Source: Coprinellus micaceus (Eukaryota > Basidiomycota > Agaricomycetes > Agaricales > Psathyrellaceae). Taken from it: a stretch of DNA of 64,000 bases. The stretch is taken from NCBI GenBank assembly GCA_951394405.1, contig OX596338.1, forward strand, positions 2,790,001 to 2,854,000. The letters run 5' to 3'. Of the stretch, positions 21,601 to 33,714 are shown one piece after another. Position numbers and translations under genes: made by a program. The notes below the pieces were generated by a model that was given only the letters and a program-made list of their open reading frames with translations, was not told the origin of the DNA and searched no databases. Each line of letters opens with the position of its first letter. Positions within the stretch are counted from its first letter, which is position 1.

Positions 21601-24600
21601 ACCGTTAGCTGGTTGCCCGCCGAGTCACCTCTCCTTATCGCAGCGAGGAAGGTCTGGGGTTTTTCTTCGGCAGTGTCGACGATGAGAGCCTCTCTTTCCT
21701 GGCCCTTGTTGACATTGTGGATTCCGGCAGCATCGACAGTGGCGTTCCCGCTAGTCAGCGAGAAGAACAGCCTGTAGACGCTGTCGGCAAAGGCTTTCTC
21801 GTCGATGTTCGGAGACATAGCCATTTGGCCGATTGTCCCGAGGCTCTGATACAAAAACGACTCCCTGTGCAAGGCGTAAAAGCGGTTTACGGCATATTCG
21901 ATGGCAGGTCGAATTCCCGGGTGTTGTGGTGACTCTGTATAGACCTTAACGAGGGCTGGGATGAAAAGGGTGTAGGCCGTCCTTGAAGTGAATAATCGCC
22001 TGAATCGCGTAGTGGCGACCATTAATGCTGGGAAGGTACAGATAAGCCGAAATACATTTGAACGGTGGTACGTGAACCTTACCGATCATCGAGTGCCCAA
22101 CGATTCCAATGTCGTCCCCGTGGGTGCAGAGAATGCGATTGACACCATCAATCATGGTGGCGAGCTCGTTGCGGTCGCTCAGATGGCGGGACATTGCTCT
22201 GAACATCTGGGCCAATAGCATTAGATGGCTCCGCGCGAGGATTAGGGAGAGGGTATTGATCGTAGAGTCATGTTGAATATAGTGCTGGATTTGCTTTACG
22301 GGAATCATGTCCTTGAGCTCCATCGCGGCCGGCTCTGTGGTTTCGGGGGATATGGAGGGCAAAACGAAGCGCGCCATACCCTTCCGAATCAGGTTGACCT
22401 CCTGTCCATTTCGTTTCAGCAAAGACAAGAACAGAAGGTTTTGAGAGGTGCGAATGATAGAGAGGGAGGTGACGGTCGTGCTAATGTCTTCGAAGGGGTT
22501 GGCGAATGCCTCCATCCCTCGGGGAAACATAGGCCCCCTTGGAGCGGACGGAGGAAACCATAGAGCACCAGAAGGGACCACAAAGGCGTCCGTCTTGGAA
22601 CGTCGAATTTCTCTGAAGCTCATCCCGCTGACGGCTGTGGTGACCGACGCGAGCATGGAGAGTGTAAGGCTGTAATCCTGGAGGGTCTCGAGCATATCGT
22701 ACTGCCGAGACGACCACTTCAAAAATCCCATGAGATGGTTGAAGATTGTATGGGTCATGGGTGGAGGAAGGGCCTGGTGAACCTGAAGAAGGCTGGAGAG
22801 TGTGTGCATCGCCGAGTGAATGTCTTTGTGTTCGCCGGCAAGAATGTCCATGACAGGGCGGGACAATAGCGACGGGTCGTTCCTCATAAGGTCCAGCAGT
22901 AGGGAGCGAGTGCTGGAGGCAACGATGAAGTTGGGATCGTGCAACAGCCGAGTTAATCGAATGAAGATGTTGGCCAGGGGTGGCACGAAGATGGCCCTGC
23001 GTTTCTGAGAAGCCACTGGGCCGCCAGAGGTTGAATTACGACGGAGGACACCGGCCTCCTCGTTTCCATCTCTCTGGTTCCTGCCACCCCGTCGTGGCGA
23101 GGGTTGTGGGCTTGGGAGGGCTGGGGAACTTAGGCCGAGATCGAGCGGGTTGGCACCCGCGCCCAGTTCCATCCTGTCAAGCTGAGAGATAGGGAACATT
23201 GACATCGGGGTTTTGATCCAGATCTGTTGGGCGTCGATGGGGCCCGACTCCTCGTCCACCCAACCCAACTCGGCCAATTGTTTCTTCAATTCGACAGGCA
23301 CCTCGCTCTTCCCTCCTAACTCGTTGCCATCTTCTGTGGGGATATATAAAGTGGTTCCCATGTCTGTAGGGACGAATGGAAGGGGGATACGGGCCATCTT
23401 GAAAGGGCGATGGGCTCGGTCGGTGAGTATGGCTTGCGACATGATTTGGAACCTCCAGTTCACAAGGACCGCTATCCGACGGACAGCCTCGAGTCTTGTC
23501 CTGTCATCCGAGCTGGATAGATGTGTAATGTTGGTGAATGGCTTGTGCGGATTTGGCAACCAAGGCGTACCTTCGTAATTCAACTTCAATCAAAGCCAAA
23601 GTATCCATGGACGTCTTTTCGGCGCATTGCATGATCAAGAAACACGCCTATAACTACTGTGAGAAGGGTCCGACGATAGCTGATCGAACGTACTGATGCA
23701 GTAGTTGAGGCATCTACCGTGTCCATCAGCCCGTTCTCCCAAAGGATGGGAGCAATCCGTCGATAGTCCGCCTCATTGAGCATAGTCGAGACGACTACAA
23801 AGAGTTTCAACGCTTTGGAGGGGAAGCCTTTTAGGAGCCCATCCAGCAGTGGTTTTCTACTTTCAAAGAGTGCGGGAAGATCGAGGATGTCTGACGACAA
23901 CGGCCCTGCGTTGGATTCTCGGGATTGGGGCGGTGAACTCGGGAGGACCATGGTGCTGCGACGCTGTCAATGAGTCAGCACGGCAGCCTTACACTGAAAA
24001 AAGACACTGCACCTGCTGTTGAGTATGTCGAGCTCCGCTCTGCGCTGCTATGTATAAGGTGTGGAGTCGATCCATGGCTTCTTGAACCTCCCGCTCGAGG
24101 TCCCCGGCCAGGTTTTCGTCAACGTAGAATTCAGAGAACCAGTTGATAGTGCGTTGTAACCAAGAGGCACTGGGACAGCAATCATGTTCATCGCATGGTG
24201 AGGTTGACTTGTGTAATCGGACTCACGGTTTGAGCGAACGAGTTAGAAGACGTAATTCTCGGAAGATCATGTAGAGTAGCATCCGTTGGGAAGGTGCAAT
24301 GAGCGCCTTCTTTTCCTTTATGCAAGGTTAGCGGAGTGCACGTTGGAAGATTGGAAGCAAAACCGACCCTGGCTTCTACGAGAATGGCCAACCGATTCTC
24401 CAAGGTTGTCACAAACTTGTTCATCGACACAGAGTCCGTCTGCTGGAGTGAACATCAGCGATGTATGGTTAGGTGGCGTGGATCTAGCTTACAGACGCAG
24501 ATTCCTTCGTTCGTCTTAGGCTTTGTAGCCGGTGGATGAGCTCCACCATCAGAACGGATTGGCCCATTCTTGCAACTGACCATGGAAGATCGCTCGCTGA

Positions 24601-27012
24601 GCTTCGAGATACATTTTCCCTGGAGCTCCCGGTATCACTCAGCAGGGCCATTGACAACATTTCCGGGTCCCGGGTCCAGAAGTCTTCGACGTATCTTGAA
24701 TAAATCACGATGGTGCAGAGATGGTTGATTACTGCAAACTCTTTGGTAGCCACTGCAGAAAGGAAGAGCGGTTTGAAGAAAATGGTGGGGTATAGCCGAG
24801 AAAGGGTGTTCAGCAAGCTTGCGAGATCTGCGCTATTGTCCGGAGGAGGGTCATTCACCATTCTCTACCCAAATCTGATGGTCAGAGCCAATGACAACAA
24901 TAGCCAACGCAAACTCACATCGTTCAGCATCGGCAATGCAATAGAGGCAACTGCTTTTCGGTCTGGTTCCGGGGTATGGCTAAGGACTGATGAAACCAAA
25001 TTGATAATGTCCACCCATGGTGACAGAGAAATCTAGGTGAGTTCTGGTCAGACTATTTGCTTCGTTGTATCGAAAGGTTCTTACCGTCTTCTGCAAGAAT
25101 TTATCAAGGGTGCTCTTCCAATGCACCTCCTTGGTATTGAGCCAGCGACATATTTTGGTTACTCCCCATGTTAACAACTCCTTCCCCTGATTTGACATGA
25201 AGCACTCTGCTACAACCCTAACAACACCAGCGCGAGCTTCAAGCGACATGGTTTGGTCGAGCAACTCGGTCTCTGGGATGACGCGCGAGTCCATGAACGA
25301 TGCGATCTGCTGCGCGACGGCATATCGCTCCACACTTTCGAGCTCGTGGGATTGAAGCAAGGAAGTCGCCGCACGGCAGAAGCTGTTTAACTTGCGAGAG
25401 TGTATTGTCATTTGGAGCGCAGTGTACGATGTCCTTTCAGTCAGAGCCGGCCAGTAGTCCTGAGGGTCTGTTAATACTGGTTGAGGGCCATTGATGTAAA
25501 ACATACCGCGGTGACGTTGAGTAACAACCAAGCTCGAGTTGTAGACGTACAGTGTTCTATGCAACGAACCAAAGCTTCCATAAATATAGCCTTCTTAAGG
25601 GTGCTTTTGGTGTCCTGAGGTAAAGGCACCACTCCGTATTCTTCCTCGACCATCGCTTCGTTGATTTCACCATAGGATCCAGCCAAGAATTGGTCCACAA
25701 GATCTTTCGATAAGTCGAGCTCTGTCTGGATTAAAGGTGCTCCTTGTGGCGAATGAAGGAACGTTTGAAGGACGAATAGGCCGTGGGTTACTGATTGGAA
25801 TATGACAGGAGACATAATCCCTCTATTCCTTTCTCCAGGGACGAGAAGGCGACGCAATGTCGAGAGAATTCGGCTCCTGTTCGGGGACGCGGGAGTAAGC
25901 GATGCTTTACAACACCACAGAACTCGTCCAGCACTTGCGGACTAGGGGGGAGGGGTGAGAACATGTAAGTGAAACTTGGGTTAATTACCCACCTCGTCCT
26001 GTGGTAGCCATCCCTTCACCACTAACTCGAAGGTTTCCACAGCGATTGCTCTATCCTCCTCCCACTTTCCCGTTACCTCTGCCTGTTCGAAAGGAGCCAG
26101 GAGGGTTGACAATACATGTCCTTCATGCGGCAGATACGTAGGAACGAATACAGTGTCGGAGGAAGGCGCAGAGTGGTATAAAAGAATTTGATGAAGGTGC
26201 TTCAACGAAGTCGCATTCCTGGCAGATGGGTTCGACAGTGCCAATGAGGTTTGGGATTGTCCTTTCTCGCTCTTCTTGGAGGCACCGGTTGCGTTAATCC
26301 CAGAATTCGCGTTACTCCCTGAAGAGTTCATGAAAGGCAAATACATGGACGATCCACCGCCAATCGTTGATTGATTGTCCTTCTCGGATTTGCCTTTCAT
26401 GTGGCCATCCAGAGGATAACGAATAGCAAGGCAGACCCTCAGGACTTCCTCGGCGAACTTTCTTGCCTCATTGGCTTCCTTTGCGTGGTCAACGACTTGG
26501 CGGAACGCTAGTCGGGGGAAACGCGACAGTTTCGGGGTTGAAGGACGCGTAGACGATATAGACGAGACAGAGGGGCGAGACGCATGATGGGCGGTATGAG
26601 AAGGTGGGGTCGTGGGGGTGGAGGGTCGAGAAGTGGTTGCAAGAACATGGGTTCGAATAGTATCCCAACGACGACTCGGGGCAGGGGAGGCTGATCGTAC
26701 ACCCTCTGGTGTTTTCGGCCTGGTTGAAGCGGCTGAACCTGGGCGTGGTGCTTCGAATCTGAGTGCTGGGCTTGCCGGTCGCGAAGCAAAGGGGTCTTGA
26801 AGGGGTGACATGGCCCTGGCCGGTTGGGTTAACCTCGTATCTTCGTCATTCGGCCCTTCTGTGACTTCCGTCAAGTTGGTGCCCTTCGAGCGTGCTCGAC
26901 TGTGGCCCCATGTTTCTCCTTCTGACGACGAACGCTTTGAGCTGGGTGCCTTGACAGAATCGAAGGAGAAAAGTCGCTTGGGGGTGGGTTTCTTCTCACC
27001 CTTCGAGGTCAT
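18654..27012 (-). CDS. Giant HEAT/ARM-like protein, candidate UNC80 homologue
   Basis: A minus-strand gene of about 8.4 kb predicted to encode roughly 2,500 residues. It starts MTSKGEKK at 27012 and stops at 18654. A Ser/Pro-rich N-terminus is followed by FPRLAFRQVVDHAKEANEAR. Then comes a very long alpha-helical, HEAT-like body, including FIRLTRLLHDPNFIVASSTR, HMIQYI-type helices and HPGIRPAIEYAVNRFYALHR. The C-terminal ~600 residues are low complexity (Gly/Ser/Pro), then acidic, and end QRRQSNMNG. I see no catalytic motif and no membrane segment. Size, helical build and my recollection of fungal proteins annotated as UNC80-like suggest the fungal partner of the Cch1/Mid1 (NALCN-like) cation channel, but I could not confirm a signature motif. 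A Furry/Mor2-type scaffold is less likely because its conserved N-terminal motif is absent. Gene confidence is high; the name is tentative. Confidence 0.6.
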
Positions 27013-27319
27013 TTGAGCATTATAAGGGGTCAGAACAAGTTGGTGGGCTTGGGAAGGTCGGATGCAAATGAATCCCAGGCTAACCGCCCCAGTGCGCAGG
27101 TCTAAATCTGAACAGCCACTTTCCCACGCGCTAGCGTGCCTGAAATTTAAGCGCCCATCTGTCGGTGCTCAACTGAACCAGTAGTAGTAAAGAAGAAGAA
27201 AAATGTCCCAGCTTCAGTGCCAAAGTAGCGTCAGAGGACGTTTTCTTATAATCACGTCGATCGGCACGCGGGCAGCCAGATCGGTCTATAGCTAGTGTAG
27301 TACAACACTCACGTCAGAT
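27013..27319. other. Intergenic region upstream of the giant gene
   Basis: A 307-bp gap between the start of the giant gene and the Rpc82 stop, both on the minus strand. It must hold the giant gene's promoter. I see no recognisable element and no ORF worth calling. Confidence 0.5.
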
Positions 27320-29478
27320 CTAGTCCGATTCCTCAATCCCATGGACAGCCAGGTCTCTCAGGAGAAAGACCAGCTCTTCTACACGATTCTCAAGAACTGT
27401 CAGTTTCTGCTCCTTCTCCTCCCAATCCTTTAAGGCTTCTCGTTCCATTCTGGTCAACAGACTCTGGTCTTGTTGCACGTCGGTACGTGAAGCCTTGTCC
27501 AGCACTGTTTTTACTTCCGGAACTTCTCGTTCTGCCCTGCGACGTGCGCTGATGTTGTACAGCGTCTTGAAGACGTCCTCCAATATGGCCGCGTAAGCTT
27601 TGAACAGGTCGACATACCTGAAACCACCGTCAACGCTATTCGGTGGAAGTGATTTGGCAGTGGCATCTCACCATAAGTAGAATGTTCTTGTTGGATTTCG
27701 ATCTGCACTTTTGGGGACCTCTTGTGTACTGATAATGGAGTCAGCGGCCATGGCCGCCAACAGAGGTCGAACGTCTTTCGCCGCCATCAGGACTACTTTT
27801 GAAATCTATGTATCCATTAGCCCCAGCTGTATGAATGCCAACTGACGACAAACACACCTGCTTCTCGTCCATCTTCCCCGTTCCCAGCAATAGGCGAAGG
27901 ATCCTCACTCCTTCAGGGCCGTGCTTTTCTCGAGTAACGGATTCTAGAACTTGACGTCGTAACCGCCTCGAGATGGTTTCGAATTCCACTTGCACCTTTG
28001 AGTTGCCGAAGGATATGAATGCCCCAGCCTTCCCACCGGGCGTTGGGTTGTCCGCTGACGAGAGCATCCCAAGGAAGTCTTTCACACAGGTACCTGCTGA
28101 GACCTTTTTCGAAGAGTAAACCAGACCTTTCATGAGGTCGTCGACATCTGCTAACTGCATCATGACGTTCGACACGGAGATGGGGTCTGAAACGAGGGTG
28201 AGTGGTTGATTATGTGGTTCAGACGTTAGCCGGTGTACCTGTTCGCGCATCAGACAGCGTGAGCTGCGTTTTCTCCGTGGCCCTGATTGAGGCCTCCAAG
28301 ACGACTGCAGCTTGCGGATTAAACCTCTCTCCCGCCGCTGTAACCATGAGCTGAGGACTTGTTAGCTGATGAGGCGCCTTGAGTTGCGGGAAGCACGAAC
28401 CGTGTTCCGTATGTGTACGTTAAACCGTTCACAGTTCACTCGAAAGTAGAGTCCATCCTGCGCTGCATGTCATTATAGAGAATGTTAAGGGAGGCATAAG
28501 GGTTACTCACGTCGACGACAGTTTCGTCTTCAACAACTTTTTTCTGGTCAGTAGGTGAGTCGGATGGCGTGGAGGAAGCAGGTGGTTGTGACGCACTTTG
28601 GAAGCTTTATGTCCGGGTTGTTCTTTCGCTTTCCGTTTCTGTTTCATGCCATTGAGTGGGAGAATGCATGCGGTCCGGCGCCTAACTCACAAGGCCGACT
28701 TTCTCATGCTCATCGTCCTCACGTTTTATCCGCGCCTCTGCAACTTCCTTCGCTTCTCGCAGCTGCTTTGCCGTAGGGAAACCGAGAATTTTCTTCTTCT
28801 CCTCGATTTCGTACTGGATGAGGCGGTCTTTTCGAGAGACATGAGATAGTGGGACGGAAGCGCGGAGGTAGGAGGAGGACACCATTTTGTGGAGTGCTTG
28901 CTTGTACACAGAGAGGGCTGGGGCGCACAAGTTAGTCCGTGTATATCCTGTGACGGAGAAGGGGTGCGTACTTTTGGAATCCCTGATCTGAAGTTTTGTG
29001 TACATGTCAGGAGGGACAAGCTTCCCGTGTTCCAAGATTACTTCGACGATATCGGCGGCCTATGGAACGAAGGAGGGAGATTGAGGCTGCGGCATAGTTG
29101 TAGTAGGAACTATGCTCACCATGTTCCCAAACAGCTTCTCCGCTATATGAACGAACCGACCATAACGTAACCTCATGAGGCACTCGTCGATGTTGACTTC
29201 AAACATCTCTGGTTCGCCTTCGTTCTCCACATGCCAGATAACATTATGTTGGATAAGGGATATGAGCGATGCTCTGACAGTGCGCGATTTGAGTCCAGAG
29301 AGTATGGCAAGTTGGGGTAGTGGTAGTCGACCTCGAGTCAGGAGGGTAGAAGCAACTTTCTGCTTGGGAGTCAATCCCTCTGCCTTGGCAAATCGAATAC
29401 GCCACTCACCGCGGTCAGAGGGCCAAAGTGGGTGTGGACTATCTCAGTGCATAGTCTCCCCGTGTGCGAATCTGCCAT
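27320..29478 (-). CDS. RPC82: RNA polymerase III subunit Rpc82/RPC3 (POLR3C)
   Basis: Part of the Rpc82-Rpc34-Rpc31 subcomplex used in Pol III initiation at tRNA and 5S genes. The start at 29478 gives RLCTEIVHTHFGPLTA. A 50-nt intron (29409-29360) joins it to KVASTLLTRGRLPLPQLA, the first winged helix, with the same spacing as human POLR3C. Then come LIQHNVIWHVENEGEPEMFE, CLMRLRYGRFVHIAEKLFG, the middle segment AQDGLYFRVNCERFNVHIRN, the later winged helices (RRQVLESVTREKHGPEGVRI) and the C-terminal coiled coil (TRMEREALKDWEEKEQKL; ENRVEELVFLLRDL). About ten introns. One uses the donor GTTCGT at 28395-28400. The stop is at 27320-27322. Confidence 0.93.
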
Positions 29479-29954
29479 ACAGACACTCACTCGAAAGTGG
29501 GTAATGGAGGTTATGTGATCGGTCGAGAAGAGATGGACGCCTTAAAAGATCCTGAATAAAATTATTCCCACGGCCTTGAGCGCTTACATCTGCCAGGGCT
29601 GGTGCCCGTCCTCACATCACAAAACTCGAGCCTCGCATTGTTCTCAAAGAGGTTGATTATGCTAATACACAAGCCAGGGTCTGTATCGAAGGCAAGGAAT
29701 AATGATATACACTCAAAAATGCGAAACGAGGAAGTGGAGGCCGGTCACAAAACCAATGCCGAACACAAGAGAGAGAGGAATCCGCCAAGAAAGTTCCAGA
29801 ACGCTAGAAAAGGTTAGTTAAAGAGAGGACGCACGGTAAAGCGAGAGCAGATAGAGGGAACAACTTATAGCCTTTCCACTTTTGAGCTGTTTGGGGTTAT
29901 TATGCTTGGGGGGGAAATGCAAACCAATTTCTCCGACAGTCTTTTGCCCGTCGT
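29479..29954. other. Intergenic region upstream of RPC82
   Basis: A 476-bp gap between the RPC82 start and the proposed stop of the acidic gene, on the same strand. It should hold the RPC82 promoter and the acidic gene's 3' UTR. ORFs here are short and compositionally random. I see no regulatory element I would defend. Confidence 0.45.
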
Positions 29955-32777
29955 TCACTGTAATCTCGTCCGTTTTTCTGGTTCATCCGATTAGTCTGCA
30001 GGTTCCGCCCAACCGTGTGTCGGGAACTTACCTGGGATGCGTACTGATGGGTGTGGACCGTCGCCGTCCTCCTCGTACTCGTCATCCACTTCAGAATATG
30101 CCCGCTTCGAGCCCGTACTGGACAGTGTAACGGAGGTGGCGTTGGAGGCGGATTCCTCGTTGTCCTCGGCTGGTTCATACTCGTATTCTCCTGATACATC
30201 AATTTCTCCCTCCCCATCCTGTTCGTCGTCCCAAAGCTCGTCCTCTTCCTCTGGAAGTTCCGGAAGCTCGGAGAAGTCAGGGAACTCGTCCAAGGGGCTG
30301 ACTGCAAAATAAAATTCGTGGGCAAAGGTACGAGAGTAAGACATATTGCTGGCTTACCATGCTCGCTACCCTCCGTAGAATCCTCATGTTGGTGTTCATC
30401 AAGTTGAGGCTCTTCAGTTTCAGCTACGTGGCCGCTACCTTCCTGAAGGTCAGCGTGTTCAACTAAAGCTGCGGCTTCTTCTGCATGGGGACCCTGATCG
30501 ACCTCGTGCGCTATAGCATCTACGAGAACTGCGTCAGGAAGAAGTCGAACATATCGAGAAAACACTCACCGTCATCAGTACTGTTCGACTCTTCCACAAA
30601 GATAGAGCCATTCCGCTCCAAGGGGAGCACTGTCTCGTCTAGATTCGCCTCATAAACTGGATTCGTCTCCTCGTCCGTCCCAGTCAGCCCGGGGTGCTCG
30701 TACTCATCGCCAGGTGTTTCAGTGGCGTCGGATTCGTCCTGGTCTTCGTCATAGTACTCCCCTTCTTCTCCTTCAAATTCTTCCTCATAGTCCACAAGGT
30801 CAGCAGCCTCTTCTATATGCGTTTCGATACTGCTATGTGACTTTCCGTCCTGTTCTTCACCTCCATCATCGCATTCCGGTGGAACGTTCTGCGCGTCCTC
30901 GTGCACTTCCGCCGACTCTCCCCCTTCTGTCTCATCGCTAGCTGCTGATTGGGGTTCCGGATGACTATACGCTTCTGTGGAAGACTGTTCATGAGCTTCT
31001 TGCGCGTGGTAAGTAGGTTCAGCGACACCCGAGTCGGAGCGTTCGATTACGCCCAAGTGGTCCTCGCCTTCGACACCAGCAGGTGTTTCGTCCTGCGCTA
31101 AGTGCGATACTTCTCGTTGAAAAGGCTCGTCATGCGGGGTCTCAATGTGCTCAGGGGCGGCATCCTCAACGGCCTCAGGAACTTGGTCGTCAACTGTATT
31201 GACTGGTCAGCTAAAAATCATCAGTGGGCGTAGACGGGTGGTGCTTACCATGGCCTTCTGCTTCCACATCCTCCTCATTCTGCCCAATGGCAGATTGCTC
31301 CATTGCAGCTTGCAGCTCGGAGAACCGAATAATGAACCGCGACTGCAGCTGAAGCTGCACTCGGAGGGGGCCAGATTCTCCAAAGGTTTCATGAAGCATT
31401 ATAACCTCGTGAAGAGAAGTTTGGCGAGCATAAACGTTGTCCTAAAAATCACTGTCAGTGGCGGGCCGGAATTGAGGGGGGGAAGACACACCTCAGAGAT
31501 CACTAGATTCAAGCTTGGGAAGGAAAACATGAGCTCTAGCTCACGAAGATCAGGGGAGCTACTGAATGGCTCCTCCTCACGAAGAGCCTCAAACACCGAG
31601 AATATGGGCTCATAAAACAAAGTCGGTCGATCATGCAGGAGGACTGTAGCATCATCTCCCGCGTTTGCTTCTTCATGGGGCGTGGTGTGACCAGAATAGG
31701 ATGGCGGGTTGAACAAGCTGTATGAATGGTGACCAGAAGGAACTTCAAGGAGAACTCCCGGCGGAGGTTCGATGTAAACCCCCGCCGAAATTTCGTGAGG
31801 GTTAGATCCTTCCACCGCAGCATCCTCGTGGTCCTCGTGAGGTTCAGCGGGAGGGACCTCTGAGGGGGCTTCTTCTGCGTGTTCAGCGGCCGCAGCTGTC
31901 TCCTGGAGTTCCTCCGCGCTGGCGGGGAGGGGTGTCTGAGGCTCTTCGGGAAGAGGCGCTAGAACTTCCCGCTCGGAAGGCTCAGCGTCAGCCAAGCCTC
32001 GGATGTCGTTCTCGGATGCCCCCTCCGCCAGGTGAGCTGCCTTGGCATCCCGAGGGTCCAGTTCAACGGTTTCCTGGACCCGTTCAATAGCAGGTCCAAG
32101 TACCTCTACCGGAACGTCGGGGGTCAGCTCCGTGGACACCGCGTGCGGCAATTCGGTGTGCTCAAACGATGATTCAACGTTTTCCTGCGGGCGCGCTGGT
32201 TGATCCGTGCTTGATTCTTGGGTAAGGGCTGGGGATTGTCGAGAAGTGGATGGTACTGGGGTAACCAAAGAAGTGATCTCGGCGATGGATGTCGTGGTCT
32301 CATTGGAGAAAGAGAACGAGATGGGAGGGGCAATCGCGACAGGTCGCGCGGGCGCCACCTGTGCGTCGTGCACTTCGACGTCGTGTATTTCCTCGACGTG
32401 TTCGTCGTCGAGCATGTCATACTCAGGTTCCTCAATGTATTCTTCCATTTCAATTTCGACTGCGTGGTCCTCGCCCATTGGCAACGAGGAGTTCGATGTT
32501 GATATCGCGGAGAAAGGGAGGGACATTGACGCCTCAATTGGAACCATGGAGTCCATCGAGGGCAGCTTGCTTACATCTGTCTGTGAGGGGGACCTTCAGC
32601 ACCACGTAAAGGTCAAAGAAAAGGCAAGATATGTACCTGATTGAAAGAATTAAAACTGTCGTCGTCCATTGTTCCGTCTTCTTGAATCCAGGGATCTGAG
32701 TGCGTCTGCATAAAAACATCGTCGCTTGTATTGTAGTCGGTCATCTGCGCGTCGAGCGTGTCGACCATCGCGGACAT
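29955..32777 (-). CDS. Very acidic, probably nuclear protein of unknown function
   Basis: Not recognised as a named family. The gene has at least six exons and encodes about 800 residues. I start at the ATG at 32777 (SAMVDTLDAQMTDYNTSDDV); an upstream in-frame ATG at 32828 is possible. Most of the chain is Glu/Asp-rich and disordered (IEMEEYIEEPEYDMLDDEH; EEEFEGEEGEYYDEDQDE). One folded-looking island at about 31500-31280 reads FPSLNLVISE-DNVYARQTSLHEVIMLHE, GPLRVQLQLQSRFIIRF. It is the likely functional core and probably conserved among mushrooms. The end carries KRAYSEVDDEYEED and a basic EKRTRLQ, suggesting nuclear localisation. The last intron is ambiguous: an alternative acceptor would end the protein a few residues earlier. 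It could be a chromatin- or histone-binding protein, but this is only inferred from charge. Confidence 0.65.
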
Positions 32778-32979
32778 TTTTGAGCTAAAGGGAGGGTATG
32801 CGGGAAGGGTCGTAGTTCTGGGCAACATGCGACAATGAACAGTCGTGGGTCAAGCGAGTGATCGTGACCCTAACCCCAAAGTTTGCGCATTGACCCCTGC
32901 CGAGCTCAGTGTTGGACGTCATCGCCGTTCGTGTTGAGCTCGTGGAAACTGATACTAGTAGACCCTCTCATCCGCCATC
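32778..32979. promoter_or_regulatory. Divergent promoter with telobox-like element
   Basis: A 202-bp region between the acidic-protein gene (-) and the small membrane protein gene (+). ACCCTAACCCC at 32867-32877 is a second telobox-like match in this window. No other element is recognised. Confidence 0.4.
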
Positions 32980-33669
32980 ATGGACCCAGAACTCGTCGAG
33001 ACCGCTTTGGCACACGCGGCAGACACGAACTATCTCGTGCGCCTGTCTATGAACACTGGGTACCAGATCATGTCCCTATTGACCCCTCCAGTCTACACGG
33101 CATTCGTACTTGCGCGAAGAGGACGGTCGGCGTGGTCTTTGAATCGCACTCTTCGGGCGACATGGGTGGGCGGTCTTGGAGGTACGCATATCCCCTCGTC
33201 GGGACTCGAAATGAAGCTGAATAGGACCCAAACAGGTGCTGCAACATTCGGAGGGATCTCCTACCTGCGGTACGCTAACTCGAGCTTTGAGGCTACCAGG
33301 GTGCGACGCATAGAGTCCGCATACGATGTGCGTGAATACACCTTTCATTTGAAGCATGTTTTGCCGAGACGACGTGCCCTTTAGACAAGTAGGGTCCGTC
33401 GAGAGGATCACGCCACAATAGGCGCCCTACTTATGGCCGTTTTGACCCCCGCAATACTGTGGAAAAGAGCAAACCCAGTTAATCGTGAGTTTCAACACAT
33501 CGCGCATCGGGTGCCAAGAAGATACTCATGCAGTTAAACAGTGATTCTTGGAGGTGCCGGTCTCGGGAGTGGCATTGGTGTCCTGACCCACTACACACGC
33601 AGCTTAACGGGCGATATCCCACCAAAAATCGAACTAAAAGCACACGAGCCACCAAAATCCAAGGCTTGA
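32980..33669 (+). CDS. Small three-segment membrane protein, unknown function
   Basis: A 173-residue protein assembled from four exons: 32980-33181, 33236-33327, 33385-33484 and 33542-33669 (522 nt in frame). Hydrophobic segments are QIMSLLTPPVYTAFVLA, ATIGALLMAVLTPAILW and a Gly-rich ILGGAGLGSGIGVLTHY. A hydrophilic middle reads ISYLRYANSSFEATRVRR. The Gly-rich segment resembles a glycine zipper for helix packing. There is no signal peptide and no catalytic motif. The size and layout would fit a mitochondrial or ER membrane protein found across fungi, but I cannot name it. It ends only 45 bp from the convergent stop of the 5'-nucleotidase-like gene. Confidence 0.72.
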
Positions 33670-33714
33670 TCGTTCCCATGTTATACGTCTTAATTCCTAT
33701 GATTCGTAGATTAC

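Noticed and set aside
29387..29410. A 26-nt intron at the first RPC82 junction
   Set aside because: A longer 50-nt intron ending at the next AG gives HFGPLTA-KVASTLL, which matches the family spacing. The 26-nt version is below the usual intron size and adds residues not expected there.
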